Of a stretch of 7,148 nucleotides of DNA, positions 1 to 6,447 are shown piece by piece. Positions within the stretch are counted from its first letter, which is position 1. Each line of letters opens with the position of its first letter. The position numbers and the translations under genes are program-made. Source of the stretch: Bacteroides sp. (GTDB lineage: Bacteria > Bacteroidota > Bacteroidia > Bacteroidales > Bacteroidaceae); contig DXOJ01000033.1 in NCBI GenBank assembly GCA_019412865.1, positions 1 to 7,148 of the forward strand, given 5' to 3'. Below the pieces are notes generated by a model. It did no database searches and was not told the DNA's origin. It saw nothing but the letters and a program-made list of their open reading frames with translations.

Positions 1-24
1 CCATGATTTTAATTTCTTTTCCAT
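1..24 (-). CDS. nrfA: Probable NrfA (ammonia-forming cytochrome c nitrite reductase), N-terminal fragment
   Basis: An ATG at 24-22 on the minus strand opens a frame that stays open to the left edge and reads MEKKLKSW. This lysine-rich start resembles the cytoplasmic N-terminus ahead of the membrane or signal segment in Bacteroides NrfA proteins as I recall them. The gene lies 39 bp downstream of the nrfH stop codon on the same strand, which is the usual nrfHA order. NrfA is the pentaheme periplasmic enzyme that reduces nitrite to ammonium with six electrons received through NrfH. No heme motif or catalytic residue lies inside the window, so the call depends on position and eight residues only. 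An alternative ATG at 60 opens a six-codon frame (MKYVIK) that closes at once and is not the gene start. Confidence 0.6.
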
Positions 25-63
25 TGTATATCGGTTTTATTATTTTATTACGTATTTCATTTC

Positions 64-663
64 TTATTTATCTTTCTGATTCACCATCTTCCGGAGCCAT
101 TCGGGAACAGGCGATTCCGGAAGAGGAACAATCGCTCTCGGAGTACCGGACAGGGAATTCTTTCCACCATGAGGAACATCACGATGGCAATCCCAGCAAG
201 CCTTCCCCTCTCCTACCTGTGACATCATATAATCGATCTTCCCCGTCTTCACAAATTCCGTATTGAGTTGTGTATGACAGCGGATGCAATTATTCATAAT
301 CACTTCGGAACTGGCTTTATGAGCCTGAATGACCTGCGGCTCGCTTTTGGTAAGAAATGCAGCCACGTGTTTCATACCGTCCATACCTTTAAAGGTCCAT
401 TTCTTCACAGCATTTTCATGCGGCACATGACAATCATTGCAAGTGGCATTCCGGGCATGTGAACTATGGAACCAGGTTGCATAGTAAGGAGTCATAATGT
501 GACAATTCACGCATGCAGCCGGGTCATCTCCAAGATAGGTATGCGCCCGGAGCATATACATAAACAGTGCTCCTCCACCCACAATAACACCGCCAATGAT
601 GACAGCCGCTACCTTCCATTTATAAGAAGGAAAGAGTCGATTTATTATTGGAAACTTCATCAT
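64..663 (-). CDS. nrfH: NrfH, tetraheme cytochrome c quinol dehydrogenase (NapC/NirT family)
   Basis: NrfH is a membrane-anchored tetraheme cytochrome that oxidises menaquinol and passes the electrons to the nitrite reductase NrfA. The 199-residue product has a basic N-terminus, one membrane anchor (about residues 17-38, rich in Val, Ile and Gly) and a periplasmic domain with four CxxCH heme sites at Cys51-His55, Cys75-His79, Cys126-His130 and Cys156-His160. The first site reads CVNCHIM; CxxCHxM is the signature of NrfH heme 1, where in the Desulfovibrio protein the Met (here Met57) is the iron ligand. Length and motif spacing fit an intact protein. Two adjacent ATG codons (663 and 660) could both start it; I took the first. 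A probable nrfA follows after 39 bp, supporting an nrfHA operon. A promoter candidate lies just upstream. Other NapC/NirT members are less likely given CxxCHxM and the neighbour. Confidence 0.93.
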   Translation of the reverse strand: MMKFPIINRLFPSYKWKVAAVIIGGVIVGGGALFMYMLRAHTYLGDDPAACVNCHIMTPYYATWFHSSHARNATCNDCHVPHENAVKKWTFKGMDGMKHVAAFLTKSEPQVIQAHKASSEVIMNNCIRCHTQLNTEFVKTGKIDYMMSQVGEGKACWDCHRDVPHGGKNSLSGTPRAIVPLPESPVPEWLRKMVNQKDK

Positions 664-681
664 ACGAAAAAGTATTTTTCA

Positions 682-705
682 CAAAAGTAAAGGATTGAAA
701 ACAAA
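682..705 (-). promoter_or_regulatory. Candidate Bacteroides-type promoter for nrfH
   Basis: On the minus strand, 689-682 reads TACTTTTG, a full match to the Bacteroides -7 consensus TAnnTTTG. A TTTG at 705-702 could act as the -33 element, but the 12-bp gap is shorter than the roughly 19-20 bp usually seen, so this half is doubtful. Transcription would begin near 675, leaving a leader of about a dozen bases before the nrfH ATG at 663. A small AT-rich dyad (arms 666-671 and 675-680, GAAAAA/TTTTTC) covers the expected start region. The upstream part overlaps the T-run of the efflux operon terminator. The -7 match is seen directly; promoter function is inferred. Confidence 0.45.
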
Positions 706-731
706 AAAGGTGTAATAGATATTACACCTTT
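703..731 (-). terminator. Intrinsic terminator of the RND efflux operon
   Basis: A perfect inverted repeat, AAAGGTGTAAT (706-716) and ATTACACCTTT (721-731), is separated by a 4-base loop (717-720). Read on the minus strand the 11-bp hairpin runs into six T residues (708-703), three of which can also pair in the base of the stem. It begins 39 bases past the stop codon of the outer-membrane channel gene (stop at 773-771), as expected for Rho-independent termination of the leftward efflux transcript. On the plus strand the T-run is only three bases, and no rightward gene ends here. Confidence 0.85.
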
Positions 732-770
732 CGAAAGAAAAAATACTCATTACGTAAAAAAACAGTATAT

Positions 771-2060
771 CTATCGTCCTGTAGCCAGCAGATATTCCAG
801 TTTCTTTATCTGATATTGAGAATAGGCATCCACATAGGTATCCCTACTTTGTTGAAACATAGACTGTGCATCCAATAAATCACTCATACTTGTGGTGCCT
901 GCCTTGTAATAATCTTCATTCAATTTCAGATTCTCCGTTGCCTGTTCAATGGACTTCCGGGCAATCAGAATTTGTTTGTAAGCATCATCGACATCATTCC
1001 ATGCTTTCTGCATCTTAATCATCAACAATTCTCCCGTATCATCCCGTTCATATTCCGCATACTTTAATTGTAACTTCTGCTTTTTAATGGCATGAGAACC
1101 ACCCCACCAGTTAGATATGGGAATAGAAACGGTGGCAAAAGCAATACCAAAAGGATGAGATTTATCCATCAGGTCATCATACATATATCCTGCGCCAATG
1201 GCAATCGTAGGCAGATTCTTTCCGATTGCCAGATTTTTCTGCAGCCGGTTAGCTTCCACATTTTTCTCTAACAGATGATATTCAGGAGTCAGCACTAATG
1301 AAGCATGATGGTCCCTGCGAAGTTGTTCGGGAAAAACCGGAATGTCTTCCACCGGAATATCCGTCTCTATTTCAAAGCCGTCGCCTGTTTCACCGATATA
1401 TTGTGCCAATACCATTTTGCTAAGAGACAACGCATTCTCTAACTTTATCCGGTTGCTGGCTACTTCATTCCTTTTCAGTTCCACCTGAAGCAGTTCGTTT
1501 CTTGTGGTCATTCCTGCTTTGACCGCCACTTCTACATCCTGATACAGACGGTCCAGCATTTTCTGCACCCTAGTGAGCGTGGTCAACTTCTCCTGCAAAG
1601 TGACTACCTGCCAGTAATATTGTTCCGTGGTATAACTCACTTCATTTTCCGACTGACGCAACTGCCATTTACTCACTTCCACGCTCACCTTCGCCAGTTT
1701 GTTGCTATTCACAATCTGTCCGCCTGTAAACAAAGGCTGCGTAGCCGTAATGCTGCCCACAATTCCATTCTTCAACATAGACATTCCCATCCCTGGAGCC
1801 AATTCCATTTCAAGCAAACCTTTATTTGCATTAAATCCGGCTCCCGTAGCTCCCACCGTAGGGAAATAACCGGTAAATGCTTCTTTCTTTGTCTGCTCCG
1901 CAGCCTTCAAGTCTGTGTGAGCTTTCTTCATTTTTATATTGTGTGCCAATGCCATAGAGCGGCATTGCTCAAGCGTATAAGTCTTTTGCGCACACAAAGG
2001 AAACATCATGAATCCGCACAAAACGAAAATCACTATTTTTTTATATTTATCCTGTCTCAT
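771..2060 (-). CDS. TolC-like outer membrane efflux channel (OEP family)
   Basis: This is the outer-membrane exit duct of the tripartite pump. The 429-residue product has a Sec signal peptide: basic residues to Lys8, a hydrophobic core at about 9-22, and probable cleavage after Ala24 (PLCA|QK). There is no convincing lipobox, so it is probably not a lipid-anchored OprM-type protein. The mature start (YTLEQCRSMALAHN, residues 28-41) is the typical opening of the OEP fold, which then repeats: first half about 28-230, second half about 255-429. Both halves have long heptad-like helical stretches (about 145-215 and 340-425) matching the coiled-coil tunnel. The C-terminal YQIKKLEYLLATGR also fits the family. 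It is the last gene of the operon, 21 bp after the permease stop, and is followed by a strong terminator. The family is secure; no specific gene name can be given and the substrate is not visible. Confidence 0.93.
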   Translation of the reverse strand: MRQDKYKKIVIFVLCGFMMFPLCAQKTYTLEQCRSMALAHNIKMKKAHTDLKAAEQTKKEAFTGYFPTVGATGAGFNANKGLLEMELAPGMGMSMLKNGIVGSITATQPLFTGGQIVNSNKLAKVSVEVSKWQLRQSENEVSYTTEQYYWQVVTLQEKLTTLTRVQKMLDRLYQDVEVAVKAGMTTRNELLQVELKRNEVASNRIKLENALSLSKMVLAQYIGETGDGFEIETDIPVEDIPVFPEQLRRDHHASLVLTPEYHLLEKNVEANRLQKNLAIGKNLPTIAIGAGYMYDDLMDKSHPFGIAFATVSIPISNWWGGSHAIKKQKLQLKYAEYERDDTGELLMIKMQKAWNDVDDAYKQILIARKSIEQATENLKLNEDYYKAGTTSMSDLLDAQSMFQQSRDTYVDAYSQYQIKKLEYLLATGR

Positions 2061-2081
2061 TGTCTTTTGTTCTTCATTTAA

Positions 2082-5000
2082 TTATTCCAATTCCAGTTTG
2101 GCAGACCGACTGCGTTTCCGCGTTGTTCCGCTCATCATCAACCAGTAACATACCGGCATCACAGTCAGAATAAACACCATTGTAATCAGTGTGCCATAAA
2201 AAATAACGGTCCCCATCGGCATCCACAGTCCGCTGCCTCCCAATATCATCGGAATGACTCCCATAGAAGCAGCTGCCGATGTCAGGAAGATAGGGCGCAT
2301 ACGCCGTTGTGCCGAATGATAAATAGCCTGATGCGCTGTCATTCTTTCATTATTCCGAAGCTCTTCGGCATAGTCGATCATAATGATGCCGTTACGTACC
2401 AGGATTCCCATCAGGCTGACAATTCCCAACACGCAAGTCACACCAAAGTCGACACCCTGTATCAGAATACCGATAGCCGTACCGAATAGGCAAAGCGTCA
2501 GGCACATCAACATCATAACTGCCGTACTGATACGTTTAAAGTGCCAAAGAAGAATGAAGAAAATAATCACAACAGCAATGCAGAGTCCGGCCATGATATT
2601 AGGCATCTGCTCTTCATTTTCTTCCAGCTCACCGCCATAAGTCAATGTCACTCCCTCCGGCAAAGATAAACCGGACAACTTCTCCTGCACTTTGGCGGTT
2701 GCATTCATCACGTTTATTTCACGGCCTACTTCCGCCATTACAGTAATGGTCCTGATTCCATTGCGGCGTACAATCTGTCCATCGTTCCATACAGGAACAA
2801 TCTTTGCAATCTGTCGTAAAGGTACAGTCGCCAGTCCGCCGGATGCGGCAATCCGCTCGTCTCCGAGGTCCTGATAGCGGGCAGAGTCTGCCTTGGTGCT
2901 TTTCAGCACAATATTGATATCATAATCGCCTTCCCAGGTAGTGGCAACGGGGAAACCACTTCCGTAGCGCATAGCAAGTGCCGTTTCCAATGAAGCGTTC
3001 GTTATTCCCAGCCGGATGGATTCATCTTCATCCAGTTCAATCCGGGTAGCCGCCAACGGTTCATTGAAGTTAGTCCGCACCAGTTCCAGTTCCGGCATTG
3101 TACGCAGGATCTCCACAATTCTGTCGGCCTCATCCTTCAATACGGAAAGGCTGTCGCCACTGATACGCACTTCCACAGGATTGACCGCCTCACTATATCC
3201 TAATTGTTTGAAACGCACTACGGCTTCCGGAAAATAACCCGAATATCGGGGAGTATATTCATCCAGAAGTTCCAGTGTGGCATCTACTCCGGTCGTATTC
3301 ACGATAAATTGGGCAAAGTTGCTTCCTCCCATTTGTGGTGCATACGAGTTTTGGAAACGGGGTGAAGAAGTACCTTTAAAAGAAGCTACCGATAACACCC
3401 GGGAATCCTGACGGAGAATATGCTCCAGGCTATCTGCTACCTGTGTCGTTTTCTCTACTGCCGTGCCGGTTGGCATATAAATCTCTACGGCAAACTGATC
3501 CCGCTCTGCGGTAGGCATCAGCTTTTGCGGCAAACTTCCCACCAGCACGATGCCTACAACAACAGAAAGTACCCCTAAACCAATCGTTATCCGTGGATAA
3601 GCGAAACATTTATCCAAGAGCCAGTTGTATCCAGTCTGCAAGCTGTCCAAAAAAGAAAATTTCTTCTTTCCGCCCTCCGGGAACTCACTTTTAACAGGCT
3701 TCCGGATAAAGTAAAACTGCAGAAAAGGAACCAACAGTTCGGCAACCAGCAATGAAATCATCAGTATCAAGGTAGTAGCCCACGGAAAGCTCATCAGGAA
3801 GTCATGCGTCATGCCCGTCATTGTAAACAGGAACGGGAAGAAAGTAATACTGATAGCTAAAGTTGCCGAAAATATGGATTTGAAGAAATGAGTGGCACTC
3901 TCAATAGAGGCATGCCAACGGGACATTCCTTCCGATATTTTTTCCAGATAGCTATCGATTATCACAATAGAGTTATCCACAATCATTCCCAATGTAACGA
4001 TCAGTGCTGCCAATGTTACCGTATTCAATTCAATGCCAAAAGCGTAGAATAAGCCCAGAGAAATAAATATAGTGACGGGGATGGTGGATGCCGCTACCAT
4101 CGCCACTCTGAACGGCATCAACAGCATTACTACAATAATCACAGCAATAACGGCAATCAACAGTTCTTTCAGAAAAGTGATTACACTGTCGTTCACTACC
4201 TTACTTTGGTCGGTAATCTTAAACAGTTGCACGTCCGACGGTAAGGTTTTCTCATATTCCGCCAGCACTTCTTTCACCTCATTACCCATACGGACAATGT
4301 TCTTATCCTTCTTCATTTCCACACTAAGAAGCAGGCATTTTTTACCATTGTTCGTAATTACCGATTCCGGTACAGGGTATTCTTTTACAACTCTTGCTAT
4401 ATCTTTCAGGCGAACCGTATTTCCCATCGGATCGGAATAAACAATCATCTCCTGCACATCCCGCAGTGTATTCAGAGATTTAGCAATATAAACGGGAGAG
4501 ATGTAGTCGTCAGTTTTTATCCGTCCGGCAGTGGTCGTAAACCCTTTTGTAAACAGGGTTATTGCAAGGGTTTGGTCGTTAATTCCGTAATGAGACAGAC
4601 GGTCACTATCGAGATAGATCGAAATCTGTTCTTGCTGCATACCGTACGTGTTCAGCCGTCCTACACTTTCTATCCTTCTCAATCTGTCTTTCAGCCCGTC
4701 CATATAAGTGTTCAGTTCGCGATAGGTTTTGTCTCCGCTCTCCATCGTAACCAGCAAAGCCGACGTATCGCCAAAATCATCCATCACCTGAACAGCCAAC
4801 ACTCCTTGCGGCAATTCACTCTTAAACTGCCCGACTCCATGTTTAAACTTGCTCCAAAACTCATCTTTATTATTCAAGTCATCATTCAACTGTACCTGAA
4901 TAATCACCATGCCATCCTTACAGGTAGAATGAGTTTTTGCTTTCTTCACCTCTTTATAACTGAATATATAGTTTTCCAAAGGCTTCGCCACCTGCTCTTC

Positions 5001-5204
5001 CATTTCCGCAGCAGTAGCTCCCGGATACACAGCGGCAACAACTCCCTGCCGGATCGTAAAATCGGGAAACTCATTCTTTTTCATCTCAGACAGTCCGTAG
5101 ACTCCAAATGCCATCAAACAACAGGTAATCAAAATAATAACCTGCCGGTAATGCATCGCCCACTCAACGACGCTACGCTTCTTTGTCTTCATTTCCTTTT
5201 TCAT
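2082..5204 (-). CDS. RND family efflux permease (AcrB-like inner membrane proton/substrate antiporter)
   Basis: The 1040-residue product is the inner-membrane pump subunit that exchanges protons for substrate; AcrB has 1049 residues, so it looks complete. TM1 is at about 20-38, followed by the first porter loop with PGATAAEMEEQVAKPLE (61-77), a typical RND segment. TM2-6 span about 343-497, TM7 about 538-558, the second porter loop about 560-865, and TM8-12 about 868-1022, giving the duplicated 6+6 layout. TM4 reads GMIVDNSIVIID (406-417) and TM10 reads GILVRNGIIMID (933-944), so the AcrB relay residues Asp407, Asp408 and Lys940 appear as Asp410, Asn411 and Arg937. The start overlaps the adaptor stop by 4 bp (ATGA), suggesting translational coupling; Met5 is an alternative start. 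Adaptor and channel genes flank it. Drug, bile-salt or other organic export is more likely than metal export, but the substrate cannot be read from the sequence. Confidence 0.95.
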   Translation of the reverse strand: MKKEMKTKKRSVVEWAMHYRQVIILITCCLMAFGVYGLSEMKKNEFPDFTIRQGVVAAVYPGATAAEMEEQVAKPLENYIFSYKEVKKAKTHSTCKDGMVIIQVQLNDDLNNKDEFWSKFKHGVGQFKSELPQGVLAVQVMDDFGDTSALLVTMESGDKTYRELNTYMDGLKDRLRRIESVGRLNTYGMQQEQISIYLDSDRLSHYGINDQTLAITLFTKGFTTTAGRIKTDDYISPVYIAKSLNTLRDVQEMIVYSDPMGNTVRLKDIARVVKEYPVPESVITNNGKKCLLLSVEMKKDKNIVRMGNEVKEVLAEYEKTLPSDVQLFKITDQSKVVNDSVITFLKELLIAVIAVIIVVMLLMPFRVAMVAASTIPVTIFISLGLFYAFGIELNTVTLAALIVTLGMIVDNSIVIIDSYLEKISEGMSRWHASIESATHFFKSIFSATLAISITFFPFLFTMTGMTHDFLMSFPWATTLILMISLLVAELLVPFLQFYFIRKPVKSEFPEGGKKKFSFLDSLQTGYNWLLDKCFAYPRITIGLGVLSVVVGIVLVGSLPQKLMPTAERDQFAVEIYMPTGTAVEKTTQVADSLEHILRQDSRVLSVASFKGTSSPRFQNSYAPQMGGSNFAQFIVNTTGVDATLELLDEYTPRYSGYFPEAVVRFKQLGYSEAVNPVEVRISGDSLSVLKDEADRIVEILRTMPELELVRTNFNEPLAATRIELDEDESIRLGITNASLETALAMRYGSGFPVATTWEGDYDINIVLKSTKADSARYQDLGDERIAASGGLATVPLRQIAKIVPVWNDGQIVRRNGIRTITVMAEVGREINVMNATAKVQEKLSGLSLPEGVTLTYGGELEENEEQMPNIMAGLCIAVVIIFFILLWHFKRISTAVMMLMCLTLCLFGTAIGILIQGVDFGVTCVLGIVSLMGILVRNGIIMIDYAEELRNNERMTAHQAIYHSAQRRMRPIFLTSAAASMGVIPMILGGSGLWMPMGTVIFYGTLITMVFILTVMPVCYWLMMSGTTRKRSRSAKLELE

Positions 5205-6241
5205 TTTTCCGTTGTAATCCGTGTCTGCACACTTACTTTCTGCTGTCCTTCAACAATCACTTCATCTCCGGAAGTCAGTCCGTTTTTAATCACTACTCCC
5301 CGATCGGTCAGTTCTCCTGTCTGCACCATTCTTTTTTCTGCTCTCCCGTGTGTATTCACCCACACAAACGAACGGTTATTTTCATCCAGCTGAACAACCT
5401 GAACCGGCAGCACAAATGCCTTCGCTTCTCCCTCCGATTTATTCATATACATCTGACAAATCATACCCGGCATCAATACCTGTTCCGGATTATCTACCAA
5501 AACTTTTACTTCATACGAACGGGACAAAGCATTTGCCGCTACTCCTTTCTCAATGATACTGCCTTCAAACACCCGATTATCCAACGCAGGAACCATAATC
5601 CGGGCAGTCTGTCCAATCCTGACTTGTGCTATTTCATTCTCGGGTACAGCCACTTTGACTTTCACCTGATGAATAGTGACCAGTTTTACAACCGGCATTC
5701 CCGGCATCACATTCTGTCCGGTTTCCACACTCTTTTCTGAAATAATACCGCTAAACGGTGCACACAACCGGCAATCGTCCAGACTCTTTCTGGCAATCTG
5801 TTCGGAAGCAGCCGCCTGTTTCAATTTACTCTGTGCCTCCACCCACTGTATTTCAGGCAGACTGCCATTGTCGTGCAACTGTTTCAACCGCTGATAAGCA
5901 TCTTCGGCTTGAGCAAGCAACGCGGCAGATGCATTATAAGTGTTCTGCAAAGTAGACTCGTCTACCGTAGCAATGATTGCTCCTTTCGCAACCCGCTGAC
6001 CAACTGTTACCGCTATCTGCCCTATCGTTCCTCCCACCGGGAAACTCAAAGTAGAACCTGTCATTTCTTCGATAGTCCCCGAAAATCCCTGCGTGCCATT
6101 CAACGGGATTTCTTCCATCGTCACTACTTTTACCTTCACAGGTTCCATCTCTGTCGTCTCTCCTGTTTGTTTGCATCCCATCAATAGCATGCCGAACACT
6201 AATGTTACCCAATAATAGCTCTGTTTCATTTTAGTTTTCAT
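5201..6241 (-). CDS. RND efflux periplasmic adaptor lipoprotein (membrane fusion protein, AcrA/MexA-like)
   Basis: The adaptor links the RND permease to the outer-membrane channel. The 346-residue product carries a lipoprotein signal peptide with lipobox LMGC ending at Cys23, so it should be lipid-anchored in the periplasm. The first half of the lipoyl-like barrel-sandwich domain is visible as FPVGGTI and GQRVAKGAIIATVD (67-94). A short alpha-hairpin follows (about 98-155), then the second lipoyl half with APFSGIIS (161-168). A beta-barrel domain (about 190-265, including LMPGMICQM at 256-264) and a membrane-proximal domain (about 270-340) complete the fold. Length is normal for the family. 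The ATG at 6241 gives MKTKMKQ; Met5 (6229) is an equally plausible start that keeps the signal peptide. It is the first gene of the operon and overlaps the permease start by 4 bp. Cys157 and Cys160 form a CxxC just before the second lipoyl half, which is unusual for an adaptor. Confidence 0.94.
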   Translation of the reverse strand: MKTKMKQSYYWVTLVFGMLLMGCKQTGETTEMEPVKVKVVTMEEIPLNGTQGFSGTIEEMTGSTLSFPVGGTIGQIAVTVGQRVAKGAIIATVDESTLQNTYNASAALLAQAEDAYQRLKQLHDNGSLPEIQWVEAQSKLKQAAASEQIARKSLDDCRLCAPFSGIISEKSVETGQNVMPGMPVVKLVTIHQVKVKVAVPENEIAQVRIGQTARIMVPALDNRVFEGSIIEKGVAANALSRSYEVKVLVDNPEQVLMPGMICQMYMNKSEGEAKAFVLPVQVVQLDENNRSFVWVNTHGRAEKRMVQTGELTDRGVVIKNGLTSGDEVIVEGQQKVSVQTRITTEK

Positions 6242-6292
6242 TTTACTGATTACATCATTTTCTTTTTTCGCCTGCGAAGATGTAGATTTTTC

Positions 6293-6372
6293 GAACAGTT
6301 GCAGTGTTCTTTAAAAGCCAGCAAGTGTTCCATTTTTCAAGAAGATATGCCTAATAAGAAAAACAGAACACT
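6293..6372. promoter_or_regulatory. Candidate operator array: four phased half-sites in the divergent control region
   Basis: The 206-bp gap between the divergent adaptor and regulator genes contains AGTGTTC at 6303-6309 and 6324-6330, its exact inverse GAACACT at 6366-6372, and a near-inverse GAACAGT (6 of 7) at 6293-6299. Centres lie at 6296, 6306, 6327 and 6369, giving steps of 10, 21 and 42 bp, about one, two and four helical turns, so all copies would face the same side of the DNA. The direct pair at 21 bp is the arrangement AraC-family proteins often bind. The inner copies lie about 60-90 bp upstream of the adaptor start, and the outer inverse copy about 75 bp upstream of the regulator start. 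The repeats are seen directly; binding by the adjacent regulator is inferred. I found no well-matched promoter for the efflux operon in this gap. Confidence 0.5.
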
Positions 6373-6398
6373 ATCTCCGCCAAATCGGACGCATCATC

Positions 6399-6421
6399 TT
6401 TGGAAATAATGACCATATTTG
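6399..6421 (+). promoter_or_regulatory. Weak promoter candidate for the AraC-family regulator
   Basis: CATATTTG at 6414-6421 matches the Bacteroides -7 consensus TAnnTTTG at five of its six defined positions (the first T is C). A TTTG at 6399-6402 could serve as -33, but the 11-bp gap is shorter than usual. Transcription would begin near 6428, about 20 bases before the regulator ATG at 6448. The matches are short in AT-rich DNA and could be chance. Confidence 0.3.
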
Positions 6422-6447
6422 CAGAAATAATAAGTAAGAATGGAACA

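Noticed and set aside
666..680. Small dyad GAAAAA/TTTTTC upstream of nrfH as an FNR/CRP-type operator
   Set aside because: The arms are pure AT-rich runs with a 3-base centre and do not match the FNR (TTGAT-N4-ATCAA) or CRP pattern; it is listed only as a note to the promoter candidate.
1620..2081. Plus-strand open frame of 153 codons antisense to the channel gene
   Set aside because: The opposite strand encodes a clear OEP protein with signal peptide over the same bases; the antisense product shows no recognisable domain.
4572..5740. Long plus-strand open frames (for example 4572-5393 and 5183-5740)
   Set aside because: They lie antisense to the permease and adaptor genes, have low-complexity Ser/His/Phe-rich products with no family resemblance, and are explained by the reading frames of the real genes.
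5934..6212. Second minus-strand frame within the adaptor gene
   Set aside because: It is an out-of-frame reading inside the adaptor, whose own frame has a lipobox and lipoyl motifs throughout.
6315..6345. Sigma70-like TTGAAA ... TTTTAA on the minus strand (18-bp gap) as efflux operon promoter
   Set aside because: Bacteroides primary sigma factor does not use E. coli -35/-10 boxes, and the region lacks a good TAnnTTTG element, so a promoter call is not supported.
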